DNA of 64,000 nucleotides from Lysinibacillus alkalisoli (GCF_014643595.1 NZ_BMJT01000004.1:62001-126000); one strand, 5' to 3'. Positions 47,262-56,554 are shown, counted from the first letter of the stretch. The notes: a model not told the origin generated them from the sequence alone. Translations and numbers: made by a program.

Positions 47262-47301
47262 AAAAATCACTTGCTGTGAGGTCATTCAGCAAGTGATTTT
47301 T
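47262..47301 (+). terminator. terminator of ykzI
   Basis: A 15-bp perfect stem (AAAAATCACTTGCTG / CAGCAAGTGATTTTT) with a 10-nt loop; five T residues end it. Confidence 0.9.
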
Positions 47302-47331
47302 GTTATACTAAAAGTAAGGGGAGTAACAGAA

Positions 47332-48144
47332 GTGAAGAAGGGTGGAATTGATTTGGATATAGGCGTATTAGATAAATTTGCACAAGAAATTATTAAAGAA
47401 GCGGGAGAGCGTATTCGCGCTGCATTTTCTTACGATTTAATTATAGAGACAAAATCGAATGCCAATGATTTGGTCACAAATATTGATCGTGATACAGAAC
47501 TATTTTTCATTGAAAAAATCAAGGCGTTTGATGTTACTCATCGCATTTTAGGTGAAGAAGGTATGGGAGAGAAGGTAGAGTCATTAGAAGGCGTTGTATG
47601 GATTATTGACCCAATTGATGGCACGATGAACTTTGTTAAGCAACATCGTCATTTTATGATCAGTGTAGGTATTTTTATTGAAGGTAAAGGCAAACTTGGT
47701 TACATATACGATGTGATGCGTGATGACTTATTTTATGCAATAGCAGGTGAAGGAGCTTGGTATAATGACAAGCCTTTGCGTAAATTAACACCTGTGAAAT
47801 TAGAAGAGGCAGTCATCGGTATTAATGCAAGTTGGGTGACGCCCAATAAACGTGTGAATCATGAAAAAATGATTCAATTAATACGTAAAGTGCGCGGAAC
47901 ACGTTCTTACGGTTCAGCAGCAATGGAGATTGCATTTGTAGTATCAGGTAAGCTAGATGCTTATATATCCATGCGGTTAGCGCCTTGGGATATTGCAGGT
48001 GGTATTATTATTGCAAGCGAAGTAGGAGCTATTGCAAGTAATTTAAAAGGCGAGCCTTTTGATTTTTTAAGTCAAGATACATTTATCATTGGAAATCCAA
48101 CAGTGTATCAAGAAATTATTGCAAATTATATTGAGCAATTATAA
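47332..48144 (+). CDS. yktC: inositol monophosphatase family protein YktC
   Basis: A 270-residue phosphatase with the metal-binding motifs GEEG (about 80), DPIDGTMNF (about 97-105) and WDIAGG (about 215). It hydrolyses inositol-1-phosphate or related phosphomonoesters with magnesium. The GTG start at 47332 follows AAGGGGAG by 8 nt; the frame reaches back to 47293 through a terminator and is not used. Synteny with yktABC supports the name. Confidence 0.9.
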   Translation: MKKGGIDLDIGVLDKFAQEIIKEAGERIRAAFSYDLIIETKSNANDLVTNIDRDTELFFIEKIKAFDVTHRILGEEGMGEKVESLEGVVWIIDPIDGTMNFVKQHRHFMISVGIFIEGKGKLGYIYDVMRDDLFYAIAGEGAWYNDKPLRKLTPVKLEEAVIGINASWVTPNKRVNHEKMIQLIRKVRGTRSYGSAAMEIAFVVSGKLDAYISMRLAPWDIAGGIIIASEVGAIASNLKGEPFDFLSQDTFIIGNPTVYQEIIANYIEQL

Positions 48145-48176
48145 AAGTTCACGTATTCGTCATTTTCTTATGAATA

Positions 48177-48218
48177 AAAAATGCCAGCGAGACAAATAAC
48201 GTACTCGTTGGCATTTTT
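48177..48218. terminator. terminator between yktC and ylaF
   Basis: A 15-bp stem (AAAAATGCCAGCGAG / CTCGTTGGCATTTTT, one wobble) with a 12-nt loop, flanked by A and T runs. Confidence 0.9.
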
Positions 48219-48223
48219 ATTGC

Positions 48224-48409
48224 TTATAATAGATTTTGTTCGCGGAACTTACGCTTTAGTTTAAAGCCATTCATAAATACAAAGCCAACTGCTAAAATAC
48301 TGGCGATAATACCAACGGCACTTTTTATTGCAATAGAGTAGCCAATTGCACACATAGATAAGATCGCAGCAAGCGCCATTATGGCCATTACAACTTTGGC
48401 ACGATTCAT
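48224..48409 (-). CDS. ylaF: small membrane protein YlaF (DUF5325)
   Basis: A 61-residue protein with two transmembrane helices and a basic C-terminal tail (KLKRKFREQ). It matches the DUF5325/YlaF type and has the B. subtilis position next to typA. AAGGAGG precedes the ATG. Function unknown. Confidence 0.78.
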   Translation of the reverse strand: MNRAKVVMAIMALAAILSMCAIGYSIAIKSAVGIIASILAVGFVFMNGFKLKRKFREQNLL

Positions 48410-48479
48410 CCGATTACCTCCTTAATTAAGAGAAGTTTAGAAAAAAGAAAAGTTCAAAAAGACAAAGCAATTTATCTTA

Positions 48480-48488
48480 TGCTATAAT
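48480..48488 (+). promoter_or_regulatory. extended -10 promoter of typA
   Basis: TGCTATAAT is a perfect extended -10 box, 41 bp before the typA start. AAGACA at 48459-48464 gives an 18-bp spacer and a weak -35. Confidence 0.62.
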
Positions 48489-48529
48489 AACACAGTTAAA
48501 CAACTGAAAAAAGAATATGGAGTGGAACA

Positions 48530-50374
48530 ATGACTAAATTACGCCAAGATATTCGAAATATCGCAATTATAGCACACGTTGACCATGGTAAAACGACATT
48601 AGTTGACCAATTATTAAAACAATCAGGTACGTTTCGTGCCAATGAACACACTGAGGAACGCATGATGGACTCAGGTGATATTGAACGTGAACGCGGTATT
48701 ACGATTTTAGCAAAAAACACAGCAGTAAGTTATAATGACACGCGAATTAACATCCTTGATACGCCTGGACACGCAGACTTTGGTGGGGAAGTAGAACGTA
48801 TTTTAAAAATGGTAGACGGCGTTGTACTAGTTGTCGATGCGTATGAGGGTTGTATGCCTCAAACACGCTTTGTATTAAAAAAAGCGTTAGAAGAAAAATT
48901 AACGCCTATCGTTGTTGTCAATAAAATCGATAAGCCAGCAGCTCGACCAGTGGAAGTAGTAGATGAGGTATTAGAGTTATTTATCGAGCTAGGTGCAGAC
49001 GATGACCAATTAGAATTCCCAGTAGTATATGCTTCGGGTGTGAATGGTACAGCAAGTGATGATCCAGACCCAAGTACACAACAAGAAAACTTACACGTAT
49101 TGTTTGATACGATTATTGAACATATTCCAGCGCCAATTGATAACTCAGAAGAGCCATTACAATTCCAAGTAGCTTTACTTGACTATAATGACTATGTAGG
49201 TCGTATTGGTATTGGACGTGTATTCCGCGGTAAAATTCATGTGGGGCAACAAGTAGCCCTAATGAAATTAGACGGCTCTGTTAAACAGTTCCGCGTTACT
49301 AAAATCTTTGGCTTCTTCGGATTAAAACGCGAAGAAGTACAAGAAGCATCCGCAGGGGATTTAATTGCAATCTCAGGTATGGAAGACATTAACGTAGGTG
49401 AAACGATTTGTCCAAATGACCACCAAGAAGCGTTGACACCATTGCGTATTGATGAGCCTACACTACAAATGACATTCCTTGTGAATAATTCACCATTTGC
49501 TGGTCGAGAAGGAAAATGGGTAACAGCACGTAAAGTAGAGGAGCGTTTACGCTCACAATTACAAACGGACGTATCCTTACGTGTTGAAGATACAGATTCG
49601 CCAGATGCTTGGATTGTTTCGGGTCGTGGAGAGTTGCATTTATCGATTTTAGTTGAAAATATGCGTCGTGAAGGCTTTGAGTTACAAGTATCAAAACCAC
49701 AAGTTATTATTCGTGAAATTGATGGTGTGAAATGTGAACCATTTGAACGTGTTCAAATTGATGCACCAGAAGATACTGTAGGTTCAATTATTGAATCAAT
49801 TGGTACACGTAAAGGTGAAATGCTTGATATGATTAACAGTGGCAATGGTCAAGTACGTTTAATCTTCTTAGTACCTGCTCGTGGTTTAATTGGTTATACA
49901 ACTGAATTTATGTCATTAACAAAAGGCTTCGGTATTATTAACCATACGTATGATAGCTATAAACCAATGATACAAGGACGCATTGGTGGTCGTCACCAAG
50001 GTGTGTTAGTTTCAATGGAAACAGGCAAATCAACAACATATGGTATGATGCAAGTAGAAGACCGAGGTACATTATTTGTAGAACCAGGTACAGAAATTTA
50101 TGAAGGTATGATTGTTGGTGAGCATACACGTGACAATGACCTTACTGTAAATATTGCAAAAACAAAACAAAAAACGAATGTTCGTTCAGCTACGAAAGAC
50201 CAAACAAGTGTTATTAAAAAACCTCGCATTCTAACATTAGAAGAGGCACTAGAATATTTAAGTGATGATGAATATTTAGAAGTAACACCAGAATCAATCC
50301 GTTTGCGTAAAAAAGTACTTGATAAAAATGAACGCGAAAAAATGGCTAAAAAATTACGTAACGCTGAACAATAA
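48530..50374 (+). CDS. typA: ribosome-associated GTPase TypA/BipA
   Basis: A 614-residue translational GTPase: G1 AHVDHGKTT (about 14-22), G2 RGITI, G3 DTPGHADF, G4 NKID, then domain II, two EF-G-like domains and the BipA-specific C-terminal domain (from about 485). It acts on ribosome assembly and stress adaptation, especially in the cold. GGAGTGG precedes the ATG. It heads a probable typA-ylaH unit. Confidence 0.97.
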   Translation: MTKLRQDIRNIAIIAHVDHGKTTLVDQLLKQSGTFRANEHTEERMMDSGDIERERGITILAKNTAVSYNDTRINILDTPGHADFGGEVERILKMVDGVVLVVDAYEGCMPQTRFVLKKALEEKLTPIVVVNKIDKPAARPVEVVDEVLELFIELGADDDQLEFPVVYASGVNGTASDDPDPSTQQENLHVLFDTIIEHIPAPIDNSEEPLQFQVALLDYNDYVGRIGIGRVFRGKIHVGQQVALMKLDGSVKQFRVTKIFGFFGLKREEVQEASAGDLIAISGMEDINVGETICPNDHQEALTPLRIDEPTLQMTFLVNNSPFAGREGKWVTARKVEERLRSQLQTDVSLRVEDTDSPDAWIVSGRGELHLSILVENMRREGFELQVSKPQVIIREIDGVKCEPFERVQIDAPEDTVGSIIESIGTRKGEMLDMINSGNGQVRLIFLVPARGLIGYTTEFMSLTKGFGIINHTYDSYKPMIQGRIGGRHQGVLVSMETGKSTTYGMMQVEDRGTLFVEPGTEIYEGMIVGEHTRDNDLTVNIAKTKQKTNVRSATKDQTSVIKKPRILTLEEALEYLSDDEYLEVTPESIRLRKKVLDKNEREKMAKKLRNAEQ

Positions 50375-50400
50375 TTCACTTTTGTGAAAGGGTGAAATCA

Positions 50401-50766
50401 TTGGACTGGTTATTACTCCTTGAGGCAAGGGAGCTAGAAACAGGAACAAGAGAAGCAGCATTAAATGATTTAACAGGGATTACGCGCTTTATTTATGAGG
50501 TGTCACCAAGTAATGAAGTAGCAGGTTATATCGTATTTGGTGCAGTATTTCTGTTATGTGCGATTGTTTATAAGTTAGGTTTTGCACGCAGTAAATTAAA
50601 GCTTTGGCAAAACTTAATTGTGTATGGCTGTTTATTTTTAGGATGTATTGTATTAACATTTTTAGCATTAGCGTTACCAATGATTGAAGGTTTAATTGTA
50701 GCCGTACTCATATTGGCGATTTATAAAGGGCGATTAAAGTTTGAAAAGTCCGATGCTGAAAGTTAA
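50401..50766 (+). CDS. ylaH: YlaH-like membrane protein
   Basis: A 121-residue protein with an acidic N-terminal part (1-40) and three transmembrane helices (about 42-62, 70-90, 92-110). It matches the YlaH family and position. TTG 50401 is preferred because AAAGGGTG lies 6 nt upstream and overlaps the alternative GTG at 50392. Function unknown. Probably cotranscribed with typA. Confidence 0.8.
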   Translation: MDWLLLLEARELETGTREAALNDLTGITRFIYEVSPSNEVAGYIVFGAVFLLCAIVYKLGFARSKLKLWQNLIVYGCLFLGCIVLTFLALALPMIEGLIVAVLILAIYKGRLKFEKSDAES

Positions 50767-50772
50767 TCATAT

Positions 50773-50807
50773 AAAAAAGAAGTGCTATCAGCAGCACTTC
50801 TTTTTTT
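50773..50807. terminator. terminator between ylaH and ylaI
   Basis: A 14-bp perfect stem (AAAAAAGAAGTGCT / AGCACTTCTTTTTT), 6-nt loop, seven T residues; A-run on the other side allows use by ylaI. Confidence 0.93.
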
Positions 50808-50808
50808 A

Positions 50809-51012
50809 TTAAAATTCTTTATCTAATAAAGGTGATGTTTTATAGACGCGGAACATACCTGTAGCAAGGCGTTCCTCTGTTTTATGTGTAATTCTTGTAT
50901 GACACTCATCACACATATACGTATGGATGGGACGGTTACGTAATTTTTTAGCCATAGGTGAGTCGTCATCAATTTGGCCTAATGTATCACAAACTACACA
51001 TTTTACACGCAT
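50809..51012 (-). CDS. ylaI: zinc-ribbon protein YlaI (DUF2197)
   Basis: A 67-residue protein with C5-x-x-C8 and C34-x-x-C37 forming a zinc ribbon. Family DUF2197, function unknown. AAGGAGGG precedes the ATG, and the gene follows the next one upstream by 11 bp, so they form a two-gene unit. Confidence 0.88.
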   Translation of the reverse strand: MRVKCVVCDTLGQIDDDSPMAKKLRNRPIHTYMCDECHTRITHKTEERLATGMFRVYKTSPLLDKEF

Positions 51013-51023
51013 GTAACCCCTCC

Positions 51024-51521
51024 TTATTGAATCACAATAGCTTTTACATTTTTAAGTGGCGAATCTACATTTGAGCCATCTGCTTGTAAAATATGAACAG
51101 GACCATCTTCTACCATTTTACCATCTTGACTAAATTTTAATAGCAAGGTTTTGGCATCTTCTAATGTAACCGTATGTGTTGTATCATCTTGTAATTGGAA
51201 AACAACTTCAGTGGCAGTCTCATGTACTTCTGCATTTTTGATAAAGTGATGTAGGTGAATACCAAAAGTACCTGTCTGCATACCTTTGCGGTCAAATTTA
51301 CGTTCGGATTTTAGCGTTGGCGGGAAAGTAGCCCCTTCCATAATTTCACGAGACCAATGCTGACCTACAGCACGCATATATTTAATGTCCTCATCTTCTT
51401 CTTCAATTTGCTCTGTGAAATAGGTGGTTAAATCCACTTTACGGTCATCAAAAATCCATACAGTAGGGTCTAATGTTAATGGGAACTTCACATCTCCCGA
51501 AATTGTAATAATTGTTTCCAT
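51024..51521 (-). CDS. conserved protein in the ylaL position
   Basis: A 165-residue soluble, beta-rich, acidic protein (METIITISGDVKFPLTLDPTVW at the start, split by a conserved-looking VWIFDDRKVDL). It has no signal peptide and no Cys/His site. By position between ylaI and ylaN it corresponds to the B. subtilis ylaL region; relatives are sometimes labelled peptidyl-prolyl isomerase, but I see no motif proving that. AAGGAGG precedes the ATG. Operon with ylaI. Confidence 0.68.
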   Translation of the reverse strand: METIITISGDVKFPLTLDPTVWIFDDRKVDLTTYFTEQIEEEDEDIKYMRAVGQHWSREIMEGATFPPTLKSERKFDRKGMQTGTFGIHLHHFIKNAEVHETATEVVFQLQDDTTHTVTLEDAKTLLLKFSQDGKMVEDGPVHILQADGSNVDSPLKNVKAIVIQ

Positions 51522-51593
51522 TCAAATATGCCTCCTTAAGTATTGCTTCTTGTCCAGTATACCGCATTTTTTTTAATGTAGAGAATAAAAATC

Positions 51594-51654
51594 ACTCAAC
51601 ATCTTGAGTAAATAGAGGTAGACGCTTGCAATTTTACGCATGAAAAGCTAAAAT
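51594..51654 (+). promoter_or_regulatory. ylaN promoter with upstream palindrome
   Basis: TTGCAA (51626-51631), 17 bp, TAAAAT (51649-51654) is a good sigma-A promoter for ylaN. Just upstream, ACTCAACATCTTGAGT (51594-51609) is a palindrome with 6-bp arms, an operator candidate. Confidence 0.55.
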
Positions 51655-51698
51655 TTATTAAGATACACTGAAGAATTCAAGATGATGGGGGCGTCCTC

Positions 51699-51980
51699 AT
51701 GGATACAAAAACACCAACTTCTTTTGAAGAAAAGGCGATGGAACTTTTAATTGCCGATGCAGAAAAAATTTCACGATTAATTAGCGTGCAAATGGAAAAC
51801 TTGACAATGCCTCAATGTCCTTTGTACGAAGAGGTATTAGATACACAAATGTTTGGCTTATCTCGAGAAATCGAATTTGCAGCTAGACTAGGCTTAATTG
51901 AGCGCGAAAAGGGTAAAGAAATCCTAGACTCGCTTGAGAAGAAGCTTTCGGCAGTGCATGATGCACACACGAAAAAATAA
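51699..51980 (+). CDS. ylaN: YlaN family protein (UPF0358), iron-linked
   Basis: A 93-residue protein nearly identical to B. subtilis YlaN over [18 protein letters not shown] (about 30-47) and [11 protein letters not shown]. YlaN is a small helical protein known from B. subtilis and S. aureus work to affect iron supply and Fur-controlled regulation. GGGGGCG precedes the ATG. It lies directly upstream of ftsW, as in B. subtilis, separated by a terminator. Confidence 0.92.
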   Translation: MDTKTPTSFEEKAMELLIADAEKISRLISVQMENLTMPQCPLYEEVLDTQMFGLSREIEFAARLGLIEREKGKEILDSLEKKLSAVHDAHTKK

Positions 51981-51983
51981 AAG

Positions 51984-52024
51984 AAAACTCAAAGCGCGTA
52001 CCATTCGCGATTTGAGTTTTTTTT
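51984..52024 (+). terminator. terminator of ylaN
   Basis: A 15-bp stem with one mismatch (AAAACTCAAAGCGCG / CGCGATTTGAGTTTT), 7-nt loop, eight T residues. It ends just before ftsW, whose transcription therefore needs read-through or its own promoter. Confidence 0.9.
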
Positions 52025-52043
52025 CTAGAGAATGAGGTTGGCC

Positions 52044-53240
52044 ATGAAGCGTTATATGAAACAGTATTTGCGAAACTTTGATTATGGACTATTTATTACA
52101 TACGTTGTGTTATGTTTATTTGGTTTGGTTATGATTTATAGTGCAAGTATGTTAGTGGCTGTCATGATTGAAGATCAGCCACCTGATTATTTTTATAAAA
52201 AACAGTTAACGAGTATTATTGCTTCCTTCTTTGTATTTGTGGTAGGTGCGATATTACCTTATCGGATTTATCAAGAGCGTAAAATAATGGGTACCGCAAT
52301 TTTAGTATGGATTGTGATGTATATTAATTTATGGTTAATAGGTGTAGGTGCAGAAGAAGTGGGTTCACGCAGTTGGGTAAACTTATTCACGATTATTCCC
52401 TTCCAACCATCTGAATATGTAAAGCTATTCGTTATTTTATACTTTGCCTCTGTGTTATCTAATAAGGCGAAGAAGAGCGATAACTTGTACTTAAAAGACA
52501 TTCGTATCCCTATGGTGATTTGGGCGGGCGTTATTTTATGTGTTATTACAGAGCCTGACTACGGAGCAACCACATTAATTATTGCTATTACAATTTCAGT
52601 CATTATGGCAAGTGATTTAAATGCTAAGTCCTTTTGGAAGGTGTTCGGTTTCGTAGGTGCAGGTAGTGTAGCATTAGTAGGTGTTGTTACCTTTTTAGCT
52701 CCTCACTTCTTTACAAGTAATCGTATGAGTCGTATTACTTCGTTTTTAGATCCATTTAAAGATTATTTGGGTGATGGGATGCAAGTTGTACAAGGTTACA
52801 TTGCGATGGGCTCTGGAGGCTTAAAAGGCGTTGGCATGGGGCAGTCTGTACAAAAATTAGGTTATTTGCCAGAACCCCACACCGATTTTATTATAGCCAT
52901 TATTTCAGAAGAACTTGGTATTGTTGGAGTTACTATTGCGTTAGGTGGTTTAGCCTTTATTGTATTAAAGGGCTTTATAATAGCGATTCGCTCTACCGAT
53001 TCGTTAGGGCGCATGTTAGCAACAGGGATTGCAAGTTGGATTGGCTTACAAACATTCGTTAATATAGGCGGTGTTACTGGCTTAATTCCGTTAACAGGTG
53101 TCACATTACCTTTCTTTAGTATGGGAGGTACATCATTGCTTGTGTTATCGTTTGCAATGGGGATTTTAATTAATGTTTCCACATTACAAAAAATGAAACG
53201 TAATCGTTTAGTTGAACAAAATAAAGTGGATAACAAATAA
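52044..53240 (+). CDS. ftsW: peptidoglycan polymerase FtsW (SEDS family)
   Basis: A 398-residue SEDS protein with about 10 helices. Typical blocks include GSRSWV (about 110), the large loop with SFLDPFKDYLGDGMQVVQGY, and GGTSLLVLSFAMG at the C-terminus. It polymerises lipid II glycan strands at the division septum with a class B PBP. ATG 52044 is chosen since GAGG lies 6 nt upstream; the ATG at 52032 has no good site. In B. subtilis pycA follows ftsW; here an ABC exporter does. Confidence 0.93.
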   Translation: MKRYMKQYLRNFDYGLFITYVVLCLFGLVMIYSASMLVAVMIEDQPPDYFYKKQLTSIIASFFVFVVGAILPYRIYQERKIMGTAILVWIVMYINLWLIGVGAEEVGSRSWVNLFTIIPFQPSEYVKLFVILYFASVLSNKAKKSDNLYLKDIRIPMVIWAGVILCVITEPDYGATTLIIAITISVIMASDLNAKSFWKVFGFVGAGSVALVGVVTFLAPHFFTSNRMSRITSFLDPFKDYLGDGMQVVQGYIAMGSGGLKGVGMGQSVQKLGYLPEPHTDFIIAIISEELGIVGVTIALGGLAFIVLKGFIIAIRSTDSLGRMLATGIASWIGLQTFVNIGGVTGLIPLTGVTLPFFSMGGTSLLVLSFAMGILINVSTLQKMKRNRLVEQNKVDNK

Positions 53241-53248
53241 GGTATAGA

Positions 53249-53280
53249 AAAACACTACTGAAATTTGCCAGTAGTGTTTT
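53249..53280. terminator. terminator between ftsW and the HrtAB-like genes
   Basis: A 12-bp perfect stem (AAAACACTACTG / CAGTAGTGTTTT), 8-nt loop, T-rich on one side and A-rich on the other. Confidence 0.88.
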
Positions 53281-53295
53281 ATTTATGACGTATTT

Positions 53296-53967
53296 TTAGT
53301 TTTCTTGCTTTAATACGCCATCCGTCATTTTAAACACTTTGTCAAAGTAAGGAATTAAACGTGTATCGTGTGTGACAACAATAGTTGTATTATTTTGTAG
53401 TTTAGTTTGTTTTTGTAATAATGACATCACTTCAAAGGCTCTGTCAGAGTCTAGGGAGGCTGTTGGCTCATCCGCAAGCAAAATAGCAGGCTTTGTATAT
53501 AAAGCCTTTGCAATAGCTACACGTTGTCTTTCACCGCCTGATAAATCGTTAGGTAGTTGTTGTAATAAATGTTCAATGCCTAATGTTTGAAATAGATGTG
53601 TACGTTCTTCAGGTGACATATTATGTTGTTTTACACGGTCTAAAAGTGAAAACTGCTTGTCCACCGTAAGAAATGGTACAAGATTTGATGCTTGTAAAAT
53701 AAAACCAATATCTTGCAAGCGTACTTGGGCTAATTCTTTTTCTCTCATATTTTTGAGGGAGCGTCCATTAATTAAAACATCACCTTCAGAGGCTGTTTGT
53801 AATCCGCCAGCAATAGTTAAAAAGGTACTTTTTCCAGATCCAGAAGGGCCAATAATAGCAATCAATTCTCCTTCATTTGCCGAAAATGTAGTAGGTTTCA
53901 AAGCTTTAATTGTATTATGACCGTCACCAAATGTTTTAGATGCATCAATGAATTGTAGAGTGGGCAT
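53296..53967 (-). CDS. ABC transporter ATPase, HrtA-like
   Basis: A 223-residue ATPase of the MacB/FtsE class with Walker A GPSGSGKST, signature LSGGERQRVAIAKAL and Walker B LLADEPTASLDSD. The RLQDIGFILQASNLVPFL block closely resembles HrtA, the ATPase of the heme exporter HrtAB. GGAGG lies 8 nt before ATG 53967 (53970 is the alternative). It follows the permease gene with a 4-bp gap. Its place beside ctaA fits a heme-related role, but this is inference. Confidence 0.82.
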   Translation of the reverse strand: MPTLQFIDASKTFGDGHNTIKALKPTTFSANEGELIAIIGPSGSGKSTFLTIAGGLQTASEGDVLINGRSLKNMREKELAQVRLQDIGFILQASNLVPFLTVDKQFSLLDRVKQHNMSPEERTHLFQTLGIEHLLQQLPNDLSGGERQRVAIAKALYTKPAILLADEPTASLDSDRAFEVMSLLQKQTKLQNNTTIVVTHDTRLIPYFDKVFKMTDGVLKQEN

Positions 53968-53971
53968 CATG

Positions 53972-55048
53972 TTAACCTCCAATCGCTTTCAATGGATCAA
54001 TTTTAAAGATACTTAATACAGAGAAAACAGCGCCTAAAATCGCTACGATAATAAAGATAAGTGCATAGATTAGCATGGATAGAATATCAAATTGTACAGG
54101 CACTTTGTAAGGAAGAAATGCACCTGTAAGCCAAGTTAAGGCAAAACCTAAAGCTACGCCGACTACAGTTAAAATAAAGGTTTGAGCAACAACAGAGCGG
54201 GCAAGATAAGCATTGCTAATCCCTTGAGCCTTAAGTACGCCAAACATGCTCGCTTTTTGTACGGTTAATACGTATAAGAAGATAGCAATAATGACAGATG
54301 AAATGACGATAAGAAAAGCAATCATCAATGTTAATGTGATATTTTGAGCCGCATAACCAGGTAATTTTTCGATAAACGTTTCTGTCTCTACTACTTCTAA
54401 AGAGGTAGGAACTTTAATTGTTGAAATATTCTCGGATTGAACAACTACAGCATTTACTAAGGGGTCGCTTTCTATTGGTAATCCTTTAATTTGTTGCATG
54501 GTCTCAAACGATGTATAGAGTACAGGAGCTGCGTTAAAGCGTGCATGATCAGTGAAACCTACAATGGTAACATATTTATCAGAAGAGGAGAGTTTTACCT
54601 TGTCTCCTACTTTAAAGCCTTCACTTTTTAAATAATCCGCCGCTACAACATCACCCTTACGCCCAAACATATGACCATCTGTAATATTTGGTGCAATAAA
54701 ATCATCGGGTTGCACAGCAAATATGGCAACGCCCTGTCGTGTATCTTCATCTGAAACTCGTGAAGCAATAGCATTGATTTGAGCAATAGGTGCAAGATGG
54801 TTGGCATTTTTCACTTGAGACACATCATCTGTAGATAAAATGGATTGAGGTAAACTTTTATCTGATTCATCTGTTAAGATAATAGCGTCTGCTTGCCATT
54901 TATCCACAGCTTCTCGGTTCATATTAGCTAAACCATTAACAAGTCCTGATAAAAAAAAGACAAGATAAGCAATTAATAATAATACACTGCTAATCAGTAT
55001 GAAACGTAATTTATTCTGTTTAATTTCATTCCAGGCAAGAAACATCAT
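53972..55048 (-). CDS. ABC transporter permease, HrtB-like (FtsX domain)
   Basis: A 358-residue permease with one N-terminal helix (about 18-40), a large extracytoplasmic domain (about 45-235) and three C-terminal helices of the FtsX type. The segment NREAVDKWQADAIILTDESDKSL (in part, about 44-66) is typical of HrtB-like heme exporter permeases. AAAGGAG precedes the ATG. No hssRS or hrtR regulator is nearby. It could instead export a lipid or peptide. Confidence 0.8.
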   Translation of the reverse strand: MMFLAWNEIKQNKLRFILISSVLLLIAYLVFFLSGLVNGLANMNREAVDKWQADAIILTDESDKSLPQSILSTDDVSQVKNANHLAPIAQINAIASRVSDEDTRQGVAIFAVQPDDFIAPNITDGHMFGRKGDVVAADYLKSEGFKVGDKVKLSSSDKYVTIVGFTDHARFNAAPVLYTSFETMQQIKGLPIESDPLVNAVVVQSENISTIKVPTSLEVVETETFIEKLPGYAAQNITLTLMIAFLIVISSVIIAIFLYVLTVQKASMFGVLKAQGISNAYLARSVVAQTFILTVVGVALGFALTWLTGAFLPYKVPVQFDILSMLIYALIFIIVAILGAVFSVLSIFKIDPLKAIGG

Positions 55049-55159
55049 ATCACTCCTTTTATTGACATATAGTATACCGTAAAAACGCTACAAGTAACAA
55101 AAAAAGACGAATGTATCACTCTGTAATCTCTGACAACACTTACATCGCTTTATAAATGA

Positions 55160-55196
55160 AAAAATGTTAGACCGAGATAATCGGTCTAACATTTTT
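55160..55196 (-). terminator. terminator of ctaA
   Basis: A 16-bp perfect stem (AAAAATGTTAGACCGA / TCGGTCTAACATTTTT), 5-nt loop, with a T-rich tail on the minus strand, just downstream of ctaA. Confidence 0.92.
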
Positions 55197-55209
55197 CTTT
55201 AGCTACGTT

Positions 55210-56133
55210 TTAACGATTACGCTTATTATATTCACTACGTGACACGAGTAGAATCATATAACATAATAAGCCAAATAACAGTGAAATAAATAACGAATGG
55301 AAGAGTGAAACAATTAAATCTAAGCCTGTTGTAATTACAAATAATCCCGCTACAATTTGTAACACAACAAGTATGAAGGCTGTAATCCAACCCCAGTAAA
55401 TTACGCGTTGCTCTTTATAATGTTTTACAGCATGGATTAGAATAATTAACATCCAAATAAAGAAAATCAATACGGCAAAACGATGTCCCATTTGTACCCA
55501 TTCGTACATATTGTCTGGCAAGTTAAAGGGATCTTTGTTGTAACAAAGCGGCCAGTCAGGACAAATTAGACTAGAATCTGTATGGCGTACAAGTGCACCA
55601 GTATAGACAACGAAGTAGGAATAAATTGTAATGCCAATAGTATGCCATTTTAATGGATTGCCAATACTTATTTCATCGGCATCAAATTTTTGATCTACTT
55701 CAAATACAATTAATGTGAGCAATAATACAGCAGCAAATGAAATTAAAGAGATACCGAAGTGTAAGGCTAAAATAAAATCACCTTGTCCCCATAAAACCTG
55801 TGCAGCTCCAATTAATGCTTGTGCAACTAAAAAGAAAATAGCAAGGAAACCTAAAAATTTCACTTCACGTACATGTCCAAGTTTACGCCACGTCCAAAAG
55901 GTTAAAATAACAATAAAGATAGACACAGCACCTGTCACAACACGGTGAGAGAATTCAATTAATACTTCTTTAGTAATTTCAGTTGGAATTAAAGAGCCAT
56001 TACAGCCCGGCCAATGTCGTCCGCAGCCTAAACCACTATCCGTCTTTGTAACGAGGGCACCACCTAGTAAAATAAGGAGCATACCAACTGTGGCACCGAC
56101 AGCAAACCACTTCATATATTTACTTTGTTGCAT
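55210..56133 (-). CDS. ctaA: heme A synthase CtaA
   Basis: A 307-residue, eight-helix protein. The cysteine pair C37/C44 (CGRHWPGC) and the E60-F-S-H63 heme-ligand region match B. subtilis CtaA, and a second cysteine pair is in CPDWPLC. It oxidises the methyl group of heme O to make heme A for the caa3 oxidase. AGGTGG precedes the ATG. It is divergent from ctaC across an 800-bp region; ctaB, which makes heme O, is not in between. Confidence 0.95.
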   Translation of the reverse strand: MQQSKYMKWFAVGATVGMLLILLGGALVTKTDSGLGCGRHWPGCNGSLIPTEITKEVLIEFSHRVVTGAVSIFIVILTFWTWRKLGHVREVKFLGFLAIFFLVAQALIGAAQVLWGQGDFILALHFGISLISFAAVLLLTLIVFEVDQKFDADEISIGNPLKWHTIGITIYSYFVVYTGALVRHTDSSLICPDWPLCYNKDPFNLPDNMYEWVQMGHRFAVLIFFIWMLIILIHAVKHYKEQRVIYWGWITAFILVVLQIVAGLFVITTGLDLIVSLFHSLFISLLFGLLCYMILLVSRSEYNKRNR

Positions 56134-56263
56134 AAGAGTTTAGCCACCTACTTTTATCAGTCAATCGACGCTTGTAATGAAAGCGTTTCTGCTACTTGAT
56201 AATATCGAATATAGGCACAAAACACAACTTCTTTAAAAGTTGGTAACTGAAGTGTCAAAGCCA

Positions 56264-56554
56264 TTTCACAAATTGTTCATAATTTCGTGCTTTAACCTTC
56301 ACAAATGATTTTAGAAAATGCTTTACTATAGATATGTTGATTTCACTAAAATTTCTTGTTCGTAAATGAATTTTCACAACTTCATTGAAATTTCACTAAA
56401 CGTCTAGAAATTATGCGAGAATTTCGCTATAGTTAAGTTAGCGGAATATGCTTACTAGAATAATTGACAGCTCGTTTTTTTATCCGTACTTGTTTTGTAA
56501 CAACATAAACGAATTGTGAAATATACATGCAAAAAGTATGGAGATTTCACAAAA
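56264..56554. promoter_or_regulatory. cluster of ResD-like TTTGTGAA motifs
   Basis: TTTCACAAA (56264-56272), TTCACAAAT (56298-56306), TTTTCACAA (56371-56379), TTGTGAA (56514-56520) and TTTCACAAAA (56545-56554) match, in either strand, the B. subtilis ResD consensus TTTGTGAAT. A weaker TTTGTGAC lies at 56637. ResD activates ctaA and the caa3 genes in B. subtilis, so a ResDE-controlled region is plausible. Confidence 0.52.
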
